Translations under genes and position numbers: made by a program | Source: JABJAG01 sp965222215 | GTDB lineage: Bacteria; Pseudomonadota; Alphaproteobacteria; UBA6615 | Direction: 5' to 3' | Length of the DNA: 64,000 nt | Assembly: GCA_965222215.1 (NCBI GenBank) | Contig: OZ244931.1 | Location: 620,001-684,000 of the forward strand | Part shown: one piece after another, positions 43,835 to 51,940 of the stretch | How positions within the stretch are numbered: the first letter of the stretch is position 1 | How the letters are laid out: each line of letters begins with the position of its first letter | Notes under the pieces: generated by a model | Databases searched by the model: none | Seen by the model: the letters and a program-made list of their open reading frames with translations, nothing else | What the model was told of the DNA's origin: nothing

Positions 43835-44148
43835 CGGGTGCCGTTGGGAATCGGAGTTCGGGTCCGCGAACCTTGATACCTTCGGTGTGGGATGAACCTC
43901 AAGCCGACACCATCGCCCGTTTTGTCCCCGATCGCTGTGGAAAAGGCTGTGCATGCTTGCCGCATACGTTGCGCCGCAACACGGAAATCATTGAAGCTTT
44001 ACGTGATTGCCCAAAAAATAGGCAGTCTACTAATGCCCTGATTTTACTGTGAAATCGCACGCGAACGCAGTCCGGTAGAGGCGTCTGTCATCAAGAATTA
44101 GTATTTCAAAACAATGACTTGTAGGCGCGGCTGTTGTGCAAAAACTGC
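43835..44148. other. 314-bp intergenic region, uvrC / antiporter
   Basis: No gene or RNA is recognised here. It is the promoter side of uvrC and the 3' side of the antiporter gene. The middle (about 43980-44060) is AT-richer than the surroundings (ACAAAAAATA-type and TTTTACTG stretches). I find no T-run terminator. No SOS-type repeat is evident by eye. Confidence 0.6.
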
Positions 44149-45099
44149 CTACAGGATGTATGCGCGCAGGCTCTCGAACTGGAGCGCCAGAAATGCCCCG
44201 TAGAGAACCAGCAGCAACGCGCCCTCGCGCCGGCTCAGCCGGCCGCCCGTCAGCATCATCGGCAGGAGCAGCAATGTGACACCGAGCAGCAGCCAGATAT
44301 CGAACTCCAGCAAGCTCGCGGGGACGGCGAGCGGCGTGACGATCGAGACAATGCCCGTGATTCCGAGCAGATTGAAGATATTGCTGCCGAGGACATTGCC
44401 GAGCGCCACGTCGCTATGCCCGCGCATGCTTGCGACCACCACGATCGCGAGTTCCGGCAGGCTTGTGCCGATGGCCACCAGGGTCAGCCCGATGACTGTT
44501 TTCGAGACGCCGAGCGATTCCGCGACCGCCACGCCGCCGTCCACCAGCAGCTTTGCGCCGAGGACGGTCCCGACAAGCCCGCCGATCAAAAAAATTGCCG
44601 ATATCCAGCCGCGTTCAGGCACGCCGTTGACATCCTCAACCTCGCGGGCGTGGAGGCTGTCCTCGCTCGAGGTCCGTTCGGCGCGGTAGGTCCATCCCAG
44701 ATAGACGGCCAGCGAACCCAGCAGGACGAAGCCATGCCACAGCTCGAACATGCCCGTCATGGCGAATGCGACGAACAGGGCCGTGGCGGCGAGGACCATG
44801 GAGCCGTCGCGCGCAATCACGCTCGGCGCGCACACGACCGGCTGCATGAGCGCGGCCACGCCGAGGATCAGGAGCATGTTGGCGAGGTTGCTGCCGATCA
44901 CGTTGCCGAGCGCGAGATCGGGGGCGCCCTCGAGGGTCGCCGTGAGGGTGGTGACCAGTTCGGGTGCCGAGGTGCCGATCGCCACGACGGTCAGGCCGAT
45001 GACAAGCGGGGACAGGCCGATACGGCGTGCGACGCCGACGGCTCCCCGAACCATGAAATCCGCAGAAAACAGCAGAAGGGCGAGCCCGATGGCTGCCAT
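44149..45099 (-). CDS. Calcium/sodium antiporter (CaCA family, YrbG-like)
   Basis: An inner-membrane cation exchanger with two copies of the alpha repeat: LVIGLTVVAIGTSAPELVTTL and TVIGLTLVAIGTSLPELAIVVVAS, the ion-binding sites. Each is followed by ALGNVIGSNLANMLLILG or ALGNVLGSNIFNLLGITG. About ten helices. The coordinates use ATG 45099 (316 residues), but a GGGAGGA site lies far upstream at 45125-45131, five bases before an ATC codon (45120) that would restore a normal first helix. The true start is therefore uncertain. Confidence 0.93.
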   Translation of the reverse strand: MAAIGLALLLFSADFMVRGAVGVARRIGLSPLVIGLTVVAIGTSAPELVTTLTATLEGAPDLALGNVIGSNLANMLLILGVAALMQPVVCAPSVIARDGSMVLAATALFVAFAMTGMFELWHGFVLLGSLAVYLGWTYRAERTSSEDSLHAREVEDVNGVPERGWISAIFLIGGLVGTVLGAKLLVDGGVAVAESLGVSKTVIGLTLVAIGTSLPELAIVVVASMRGHSDVALGNVLGSNIFNLLGITGIVSIVTPLAVPASLLEFDIWLLLGVTLLLLPMMLTGGRLSRREGALLLVLYGAFLALQFESLRAYIL

Positions 45100-45311
45100 G
45101 AGGAAGCCGGTGTAACTGATTTGGTCCTCCCGGGATCTTCGCCCCGTTAGCGCCGCGCACCCAACGGCATATGGCTGATGACCGTAAATCGCGACCGCCT
45201 GCCGGTTTTTCAAGGGAAAACTCGGAATTCGCGTGCGTCTCCCGGGCGCTTGGCCCGGAGATACAGAAGGCGATAAGTTCCTGTCGGAGCTTGAGAGCGG
45301 GAGACGCGGCG

Positions 45312-46142
45312 ATGGAACCGCAGTTGCAAATGCTGAACAGTATGATCGACGCCGGGTCGGATTTTGCGATCGCCTACGGCATGCAGATCATCGGCGCTCT
45401 GGTGATCCTGCTGATCGGCCTGAAGTTCGCCGGATTCGTCGGGCGCCGGGTCGTCGCTCTCTGCGAGCGCAAGAATATCGACATCACGCTGTCTCGCTTC
45501 GCCGGGAACATGACGAAGATCGTGCTGGTGGCCATTGTCGTCATCATCACGCTGAGTAACTTCGGGATCGATATTGCGCCGCTGGTCGCGCTGGGCGGTG
45601 CGGCGGCGTTCGGGATTTCCTTTGCCGTGCAGGGGCCGCTCGCCAACTACGGAGCGGGTCTGGTCATTATCCTGACCCGTCCGTTCACCGTCGGCGACAC
45701 GGTTCTTGTTCAGGACGTAACCGGAATCGTCGACGAGGTGACGCTGGCGCACACGATCCTGATCGGTGAGGACCGGGAAAAGATCACCATCCCCAACCGC
45801 AAGATCGTCGGTGAAATCCTTGTCAACTCGGATGCCCACCGCATCGTCGAATCCCAGATCGTGATCGCGGCGGACAGCGACCCCGAGACGGCCGTGTCGG
45901 CGATCCGCGATGCGTTGTCGGATTTTTCCGATCTTGCCGCGGAAAAGTCGGTTCAGGTGGGTATCCACGACTTCAGTTTCGGCGGAATCGTGCTCGGCCT
46001 GCGCTACTGGGCCCCGAGTTCGCGCTACTACCGGACGCGCTACGACGTGAACCGGGCCGCGCACAGGGCTCTGAAGGATGCAGGAATAGAGTTGTTGAGC
46101 TCTGCCGGCACCACGATTCTCGCCAGCCCGAACCCGAGCTGA
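45312..46142 (+). CDS. mscS: Small-conductance mechanosensitive channel (MscS family)
   Basis: Opens under membrane tension to release solutes on osmotic downshock. The 276-residue protein has three helices. The pore helix reads ALGGAAAFGISFAVQGPLANYGAGLVIILTRPFTVGD, which is the Gly/Ala-rich TM3 and beta-domain start. The C-terminal vestibule includes ITIPNRKIVGEILVNSDAHR. ATG 45312 follows GGGAG. It is divergent from the antiporter gene. Confidence 0.94.
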   Translation: MEPQLQMLNSMIDAGSDFAIAYGMQIIGALVILLIGLKFAGFVGRRVVALCERKNIDITLSRFAGNMTKIVLVAIVVIITLSNFGIDIAPLVALGGAAAFGISFAVQGPLANYGAGLVIILTRPFTVGDTVLVQDVTGIVDEVTLAHTILIGEDREKITIPNRKIVGEILVNSDAHRIVESQIVIAADSDPETAVSAIRDALSDFSDLAAEKSVQVGIHDFSFGGIVLGLRYWAPSSRYYRTRYDVNRAAHRALKDAGIELLSSAGTTILASPNPS

Positions 46143-46155
46143 GGGACGCTTCCGG

Positions 46156-46695
46156 ATGGCTAAAAGCGGTCGATCGACTCGCCCGAGAATGCCGCGACCG
46201 GTCGTTCTGGCGACGTTCGGGGCCGGCTGCTTCTGGCACCCGCAGCAGGTCTACGATCAGGTCGACGGGGTGCTCGGCACCTGGGTCGGCTATTCGGGAG
46301 GCACGAAAAAGAACCCGACCTATGAAGAGGTCTGCCACACGAACACCGGCCATGCCGAAGTCGTCCAGGTGGAGTTCAACCCGCGCGAGGTTGACTACGA
46401 ACGCCTGCTCGAGATTTTCTGGCACATCCATGACCCCACCCAGCTCAACCGGCAGGGCCCGGACATCGGCAGTCAGTACCGCTCGGTGATCTTCACCCAT
46501 GATGAGGCCCAACTCGCCATTGCGAAGGCGTCAAAAGAACGAATGGATAAGTCCGGGAAATTCGAGCAGCCCATCGTGACGGCTATCGAGCCGATGGGAA
46601 CGTTCTGGGAGGCGGAGGACTATCACCAGAAGTATCACGAGCGCCTGAAGACCCGGAGCTGGATGACAGACCTGTTCGGGCGAAAGGGCAGGTAG
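46156..46695 (+). CDS. msrA: Peptide methionine sulfoxide reductase MsrA
   Basis: Repairs Met-S-sulfoxide. 179 residues. The catalytic Cys is in ATFGAGCFWHPQQVYDQVDGVLGTWVGYSGG, and CHTNTGHAEVVQVEFNPREVDYERLLEIFWHIHDPTQLNRQGPDIGSQYRS completes the signature. It is 13 bp after mscS and 6 bp before the next gene, a possible three-gene stress operon. Confidence 0.96.
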   Translation: MAKSGRSTRPRMPRPVVLATFGAGCFWHPQQVYDQVDGVLGTWVGYSGGTKKNPTYEEVCHTNTGHAEVVQVEFNPREVDYERLLEIFWHIHDPTQLNRQGPDIGSQYRSVIFTHDEAQLAIAKASKERMDKSGKFEQPIVTAIEPMGTFWEAEDYHQKYHERLKTRSWMTDLFGRKGR

Positions 46696-46701
46696 GGCAG
46701 A

Positions 46702-47121
46702 ATGTCGGCGGACGAAAACAAGCGCCTCGTCGAAACCTTTTTCAACGTGATGTGGAACCGTTTCGACGACGCGACGATGCGCGAGATTCTGTCATCCGAG
46801 ATCGATTTTCGCGGTTCCATCGGCCTGCATGTGACCGGCCATGACGGGTTCGCGGGCTACATGCGGACCATCCGCGACGCGTTTCCCGATTTCCACAATG
46901 CCATCGACGATATCGTCGCCACCGACGACCGCGCCGTGGCGCGCCTGACCTACACGGGCACCCACAAGGGCCCGCTGCTCGGCCATCCGGCAACGGGCCA
47001 ACGCATCGAGTATGCGGGGGTTGCCATGTTCACCATGGTCGGCGGAAAGATCGCGAAGGTCTGGGTGCTGGGCGACAGGATGGCATTGATGCAACAGATC
47101 GGAGCTGTGCCGGAAAGCTAG
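46702..47121 (+). CDS. SnoaL-like (ester cyclase family) protein
   Basis: A 139-residue cone-shaped alpha+beta barrel protein. It begins NKRLVETFFNVMWNRFDDATMREILSSEIDFRGS, and includes FPDFHNAIDDIVATDDRAVARLTYTGTHKGPLLGHPATGQRIEYAGVAMF. Members bind small hydrophobic ligands or isomerise polyketides; the role here is unknown. Its TAG overlaps the uvrB stop as CTAG (47118-47121). Confidence 0.88.
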   Translation: MSADENKRLVETFFNVMWNRFDDATMREILSSEIDFRGSIGLHVTGHDGFAGYMRTIRDAFPDFHNAIDDIVATDDRAVARLTYTGTHKGPLLGHPATGQRIEYAGVAMFTMVGGKIAKVWVLGDRMALMQQIGAVPES

Positions 47122-49379
47122 GTCCCGCGGCGTGCGCAGCGCTTGTGTTTGCCTTTTCCTTTTCCTTTGCCCTTGCTCGATGCGGGGCGGGAGCGGGACG
47201 TCATGTTCGCCCTGGTCCGTGCCGCGCGCTGGGCGGCGAGAATGTCGCCGGCGGAATCGCCGTCGCGCCAGGGCAGGCCGTCGAGGTCGGCGCCCATGGA
47301 TTCGAGTTCCTGTGCTTCGAGCCGCTTGATTTCGTCGCGCAGCCGTGCGGCTTCTTCAAATTCCAGGTCGGCGGCGGCCGTCTGCATGCGCTGTTCGAGT
47401 TCGCCGATATAGGTCTGCAGATCCTTGCCCACGAGGTGAGGGGTCTCGTCGTCGTCGATCTCCACCGTCACCCGGTCGCGTTCGAACACGCTTTCGAGGA
47501 TGTCGGAGATGTTCTTGCGGATCGATTCAGGCGTGATGCCGTTGGCCTCGTTATAGGCCTGCTGTTTTTCGCGGCGGCGCGCGGTCTCGTCCAGCGCGGC
47601 CTTGAGGCTGTCGGTCATCTCGTCGGCATACAGGATCACGCGCCCGTCGACGTTTCGCGCGGCGCGGCCAATGGTCTGCACCAGCGATGTCTTGGAGCGG
47701 AGATAGCCTTCCTTGTCGGCGTCGAGGATGGCCACCAGCGAACATTCGGGAATGTCGAGGCCCTCGCGCAGCAGGTTGATCCCGACGAGGATGTCGAACG
47801 TGCCCAGCCGCAAATCGCGCAGGATTTCGATGCGCTCCAGCGTGTCGATGTCCGAGTGCATGTAGCGCACGCGCAGGCCCTGTTCGTGCATGTACTCGGT
47901 GAGGTCCTCGGACATGCGCTTGGTCAGGGTTGTCACCAGCACACGGTTGCCCCTGGCCGTGACCTCCTTGCACTCGGCGATCAGGTCATCGACCTGGGTC
48001 GAGACCGGGCGAACAATGCACACGGGGTCGGTCAGGCCTGTCGGGCGGACGACCTGCTCGGCGAACACGCCGCCGGTCTGCTCCAGCTCCCAGTCGCCCG
48101 GCGTGGCGGAGACGTAAACCGTCTGCGGCCGCATCTCGTACCACTCCTCGAACTTGAGCGGCCGGTTGTCGACGCAGGACGGCAGGCGAAAACCGAACTC
48201 GGCCAGCGTCCCCTTGCGCGAGAGGTCGCCCCGGAACATGCCGCCGACCTGCGGCACGGTGATGTGGGACTCGTCGACGAACAGGATCGCGTCGGGCGGC
48301 AGGTACTCGAACAGGGTCGGCGGCGGCTCACCGGGCGCACGGCCGGTGAGGTGGCGCGAATAGTTCTCGATGCCCGGGCAGGAACCGGTCGCCGCGATCA
48401 TCTCCAGGTCGAACGTCGTGCGCTGTTCGATCCGCTGGGCTTCCAGCAGCCGGCCTTCGGCCTGGAGCTGCTCCAGCCGGACCCGCAGCTCTTCCTTGAT
48501 GGACTTGCCCGCCTGGGCCAGCGTCGGCTTCGGCGTGATGTAGTGGGAATTCGCATAGACGACGATTTTTTCGAGGTCGTCCGTGGTCTGGCCGGTCAGG
48601 GGGTCGAATTCCTTGATGGATTCGATCTCGTCGCCGAACAGCGAGACGCGCCAGGCCCGGTCTTCGAGATGGGCCGGGAAGATTTCGACGGTGTCGCCGC
48701 GCGAGCGGAGCGTGCCGCGGAAGAAGGCCGAATCGTTCCGCCGGTACTGGAGCTCCGTCAGGTCACGCAGCATCTGCGTGCGCTCGACCCGGTCGCCGAC
48801 GGAATAGCTGCGCGCCATCTTCAGGTAGGATTCGGCATCGCCGATGCCGTAGATGCACGACACCGATGCGACGATGATCACGTCGCGGCGTTCGAACAGC
48901 ATGCGGGTGGCGGAATGGCGCATCCGGTCGATCTGCTCGTTGATCGACGATTCCTTCTCGATATACGTGTCCGAGCGCGGGACGTAGGCCTCCGGCTGGT
49001 AGTAGTCGTAGTAGGAGACGAAATACTCGACCGCGTTGTTCGGGAAAAAGCCCTTCATCTCGGCGAAGAGCTGGGCGGCCAGCGTCTTGTTGGGTGCGAG
49101 GATCAGCGCCGGGCGGCCCGTCTGCGCGATCACATGCGCCATGGTGAAGGTCTTGCCCGAGCCGGTCACGCCCAGCAGCACCTGGTCCTTCTCGTCGGCA
49201 TCGAGGCCGGCGATCAGGTCCTCGATCGCTTTCGGCTGGTCGCCGGCGGGCTGGTACTCGGACACCAGTTCGAAGTTCGCCGGTGCGTCACCCGCCGGAT
49301 GATCGTCCGCGAACGCGCGTTCGGGCAGGGCCCGCGCCGCCGGGAAATACTTCGCCTGAATTTCCGAGAGTTCCGCCAT
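47118..49379 (-). CDS. uvrB: Excinuclease ABC subunit B
   Basis: The damage-verifying helicase of excision repair. 753 residues. Walker A is LLGVTGSGKTFTMAHV, then ALILAPNKTLAAQLF, FVSYYDYYQPEAYVP (beta-hairpin region), DESHITVPQVGGM, and the C-terminal UVR motif (LEQRMQTAAADLEFEEAARLRDEIKRLE) that docks with UvrC. The C-terminal tail is Lys/Gly-rich (KGKGKGKGKHKR). No Shine-Dalgarno precedes ATG 49379; TATATAT at 49386-49392 lies just before it, so the mRNA may be leaderless. Confidence 0.97.
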   Translation of the reverse strand: MAELSEIQAKYFPAARALPERAFADDHPAGDAPANFELVSEYQPAGDQPKAIEDLIAGLDADEKDQVLLGVTGSGKTFTMAHVIAQTGRPALILAPNKTLAAQLFAEMKGFFPNNAVEYFVSYYDYYQPEAYVPRSDTYIEKESSINEQIDRMRHSATRMLFERRDVIIVASVSCIYGIGDAESYLKMARSYSVGDRVERTQMLRDLTELQYRRNDSAFFRGTLRSRGDTVEIFPAHLEDRAWRVSLFGDEIESIKEFDPLTGQTTDDLEKIVVYANSHYITPKPTLAQAGKSIKEELRVRLEQLQAEGRLLEAQRIEQRTTFDLEMIAATGSCPGIENYSRHLTGRAPGEPPPTLFEYLPPDAILFVDESHITVPQVGGMFRGDLSRKGTLAEFGFRLPSCVDNRPLKFEEWYEMRPQTVYVSATPGDWELEQTGGVFAEQVVRPTGLTDPVCIVRPVSTQVDDLIAECKEVTARGNRVLVTTLTKRMSEDLTEYMHEQGLRVRYMHSDIDTLERIEILRDLRLGTFDILVGINLLREGLDIPECSLVAILDADKEGYLRSKTSLVQTIGRAARNVDGRVILYADEMTDSLKAALDETARRREKQQAYNEANGITPESIRKNISDILESVFERDRVTVEIDDDETPHLVGKDLQTYIGELEQRMQTAAADLEFEEAARLRDEIKRLEAQELESMGADLDGLPWRDGDSAGDILAAQRAARTRANMTSRSRPASSKGKGKGKGKHKRCARRGT

Positions 49380-49385
49380 GCCCCG

Positions 49386-49392
49386 ATATATA
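49386..49392 (-). promoter_or_regulatory. Candidate -10 element of uvrB
   Basis: TATATAT on the minus strand, six bases before the uvrB ATG. A start 7 nt downstream of this box would be at the ATG itself, which explains the absent ribosome site. No clear -35 or SOS box is seen by eye. Confidence 0.4.
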
Positions 49393-49507
49393 GGGCGGCA
49401 GGGCCGGGAATGGGAAGGGGACGAAATTTCGTGCCCGATTTGACGCAGATCAAGGTTCAACGGGGTCGTGCAGGTAGTTTCAGGGACCTCAAAGAAGGAG
49501 CCCTGTC

Positions 49508-49642
49508 ATGCCCGTTGAAAACCTGATTGTGCTTGGAATTGTTGTGACCGGAATGGTCGTGTTCGGTGCCGTCACGCTCTGGCTGACCACCGAGAGCGGT
49601 CGCGCGCGGAAGGCCGAGCGCCAGATGATGGCGGCCGAATAG
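49508..49642 (+). CDS. Small membrane protein (44 aa), unknown
   Basis: A short frame with an ideal AAGGAG 7 nt before its ATG. Translation: MPVENLIVLGIVVTGMVVFG and then AVTLWLTTESGRARKAERQ with MMAAE at the end, so one membrane helix and a positively charged cytoplasmic tail. No family is recognised. It stands alone between the divergent uvrB and the aminotransferase gene. Confidence 0.75.
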   Translation: MPVENLIVLGIVVTGMVVFGAVTLWLTTESGRARKAERQMMAAE

Positions 49643-49736
49643 GCAACTCTCTCCTTCGGTGCCGGGATTGCTTGCGCGGTCCCGCACCGGGGACTAGTTT
49701 CGCGCCCGCAAACCAACCTCCAGCGGGTGCAAACCA

Positions 49737-50939
49737 ATGTCCTTTCTCGCCGACCGTCTTTCGAGCATCAAGCCGTCGCCGACGATCGCAATCAACACCC
49801 TGTCCCAGGAGCTGAAGGCCCAGGGACGGGACGTGATCGGGCTCGCGGCGGGCGAACCCGATTTCGACACGCCGCAGAACATCAAGGACGCCGCCGCGCG
49901 CGCGATGGCCGAGGGCAAGACCAAGTATGTCGCGCCCGCCGGCATCCCCGAGCTGCGCGAGGCGATCTGCGACAAGCTCAAGATCGACAACGATCTCGAA
50001 TACACGCCGGCGCAGATTCATGTTGGCTGCGGCGGCAAGCAGACCATCTACAACGCCCTGTTCGCGACCATCGATCCGGGTGACGAGGTCATCGTCGCGG
50101 CGCCCTACTGGGTCTCCTACACGGACATCACGCTGCTGTGCGAAGGCAAGCCGGTGGTCGTCGAGACGACGCTGGAGGACGGCTTCAAGCTGACCCCGGC
50201 GGCGCTCGAAGCGGCGATCACGCCGAAGACCAAGTGGCTGATGATGAACTCGCCCTGCAACCCGTCGGGCGCGGCCTACACGGCGGACGAGCTCAAAGCC
50301 CTTGGCGAGGTGCTGCTGCGCCACCCGCATGTCTGGATCATGCCCGACGACATGTACGAGAAGATCGTCTACGACGACTTCGAGTTCACGACCATCGCCC
50401 AGGTGGTGCCGGAGCTGTACGACCGCACCCTGACCCTGAACGGCATGTCGAAAGCCTATTGCATGACCGGCTGGCGGGTCGGCTATGCGGCGGGCGCGCC
50501 GGACCTGATCAAGGCCATGAACATGATTTCGTCCCAGTCGACGACCTCGACCTCGACGATCTCCCAGTGGGCGGCGCTGGAAGCGCTGCGCGGCCCGCAG
50601 GACTTCATCGGCGAGCACAACAAGGTCTTCAAGGAACGCCGCGACCGGGTCGTCTCGATGCTGAACGACGCCGACGGGGTCACCTGCGCGACACCGGAGG
50701 GGGCGTTCTACGTCTACCCGTCGGTGGCCGGCATGATCGGCAAGACCACGCCCGACGGCGACAAGCTGGCGTCCGACGAGGAGGTCGCGAAGTACCTCCT
50801 CGGATCCGAAGGCGTCGCGGTGGTGCACGGCGAGGCCTTCGGCCTGTCGCCGTATTTCCGCATCTCCTACGCCACGGCGACCGAGACCCTGGAAGAGGCC
50901 TGCCGCCGCATCCAGCGCGCCTGCGCCGCGCTGAGTTAG
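49737..50939 (+). CDS. Aspartate aminotransferase (class I PLP enzyme)
   Basis: 400 residues of the Ib subgroup (aspartate/prephenate aminotransferase). IGLAAGEPDFDTPQNIKDAA and KTKYVAPAGIPELREAI are at the N-terminus, and NSPCNPSGAAYTADELKAL is the cofactor phosphate side. The PLP Lys is in LNGMSKAYCMTGWRVGYAAG. It can feed Asp, Asn, Lys and Met, and perhaps arogenate synthesis. Start ATG 49737 has no strong Shine-Dalgarno. Confidence 0.95.
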   Translation: MSFLADRLSSIKPSPTIAINTLSQELKAQGRDVIGLAAGEPDFDTPQNIKDAAARAMAEGKTKYVAPAGIPELREAICDKLKIDNDLEYTPAQIHVGCGGKQTIYNALFATIDPGDEVIVAAPYWVSYTDITLLCEGKPVVVETTLEDGFKLTPAALEAAITPKTKWLMMNSPCNPSGAAYTADELKALGEVLLRHPHVWIMPDDMYEKIVYDDFEFTTIAQVVPELYDRTLTLNGMSKAYCMTGWRVGYAAGAPDLIKAMNMISSQSTTSTSTISQWAALEALRGPQDFIGEHNKVFKERRDRVVSMLNDADGVTCATPEGAFYVYPSVAGMIGKTTPDGDKLASDEEVAKYLLGSEGVAVVHGEAFGLSPYFRISYATATETLEEACRRIQRACAALS

Positions 50940-51003
50940 CTGGAAGCCCGCAATCGTCACTTGCGCGTGACGGGCGCGCGCCTAACGCGGGCGGATTGAC
51001 GGG

Positions 51004-51099
51004 ATGGGCGGTCTCTTGTCGATCCGCACGCGTTCGCTGCTTGTCATCGCCTTTTGCGCCGTCGCGACCATGTCGCTGTGGTTCTCGATTTCGCTATAG
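51004..51099 (+). pseudogene. Possible remnant of an MFS transporter N-terminus
   Basis: A 31-codon frame ending in TAG. Its C-terminal part, LLVIAFCAVATMSLWFSISL, resembles the first helix of MFS carriers of the type '...LCAVQVLAMSLWFSASAV', after which the gene would continue. Here a stop follows at once and the next gene starts 8 bp later. No ribosome site is seen. It may be a leftover of a deletion or chance. Confidence 0.25.
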
Positions 51100-51106
51100 T
51101 CGCTGC

Positions 51107-51940
51107 ATGGATGATTTGTCCGACACCGGCGCCACGCTTCTCGACGCCGACGAGCCCGATCCCGTGGAGATTTTCAACCCGGAAGCGTCCGGGCGCGTGC
51201 TGCTGGTCTGCGACCATGCATCCAACCGGGTGCCTGCCGCGCTGGACGGGCTGGGGCTTTCCGAAATCGAGCTGGCGCGGCATATCGGCTGGGACATCGG
51301 CGCGGCCGACGTGACGCGCCGGCTGGCCGCGGCGATGAATGCACCGGCCGTTCTGGCGGCCTACTCCCGGCTCGCCATCGACTGCAACCGGGCGCTCGAT
51401 CACCCGGGACTGATCCTCGCCGAAAGCGACGGCACGCCCGTGCCGCGGAACCTGGGCCTTTCGCAAGACGAGCAGGAATCGCGAATCAAGGCGCTCTTTG
51501 CGCCGTACCACGCAGCCGTCGAACGCGAACTCGCGCGCCTGGTGCGAGGCATGGGTTCAGGCGAAGCGCCGGTCATCGTCTCGATCCACAGCTTCACGCC
51601 GATCATGGACGGTTTCGAACGGCCCTGGGAAATCGGGATTCTCTGGAATCGCGACGGCCGCCTGCCGGAACCGCTGATCGCCCGGCTTCGGCAAAATACA
51701 GACCTGACCGTCGGCGACAACGAGCCTTATTCGGCAAGAGAGGGTTATGGCTACACGCTGGAGCGCCACGGCGAGGCCGCCGGTTACGCAAATGCGCTGG
51801 TCGAGATCCGGCAGGACCTGATCGACACACATCACGGGGCGGAGGCCTGGGCGGCGGTGTTGTCCGGGGCGCTGGACGATGTGCTGCGTGACGAGTCGCT
51901 CTATCGGGTTCGCGACGCCGGGGAGGATTCGGATGGCTGA
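51107..51940 (+). CDS. N-formylglutamate amidohydrolase family protein
   Basis: A 277-residue Zn-dependent amidohydrolase. Conserved blocks: RVLLVCDHASNRVPAALDGLGL, HIGWDIGAADVTRRLA, YSRLAIDCNRALDHP and VSIHSFTPIMDG. The classical enzyme ends the five-step histidine breakdown, but no hut gene is near. Its stop overlaps the start of a GCS2-type ligase by 8 bp, suggesting a linked amide-forming and amide-cleaving pair. Substrate unknown. Confidence 0.92.
   Translation: MDDLSDTGATLLDADEPDPVEIFNPEASGRVLLVCDHASNRVPAALDGLGLSEIELARHIGWDIGAADVTRRLAAAMNAPAVLAAYSRLAIDCNRALDHPGLILAESDGTPVPRNLGLSQDEQESRIKALFAPYHAAVERELARLVRGMGSGEAPVIVSIHSFTPIMDGFERPWEIGILWNRDGRLPEPLIARLRQNTDLTVGDNEPYSAREGYGYTLERHGEAAGYANALVEIRQDLIDTHHGAEAWAAVLSGALDDVLRDESLYRVRDAGEDSDG

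Noticed and set aside
42455..43876. 473-codon plus-strand frame opposite uvrC
   Set aside because: Same reason: uvrC is unmistakable and the other frame follows its codon structure.
44019..44151. TAGGCAGT and ACTGCCTA inverted pair between uvrC and the antiporter
   Set aside because: Only 8 bp with 117 bp between, and one arm overlaps a stop codon; probably chance.
49380..49460. SOS (LexA) box upstream of uvrB
   Set aside because: GTTCAACGGGGTCGT is near the alphaproteobacterial pattern GTTC-N7-GTTC but the second half does not match.
47145..49526. 793-codon plus-strand frame opposite uvrB
   Set aside because: Shadow of uvrB in the opposite strand; uvrB is complete with all its motifs, and the antisense product is low-complexity.
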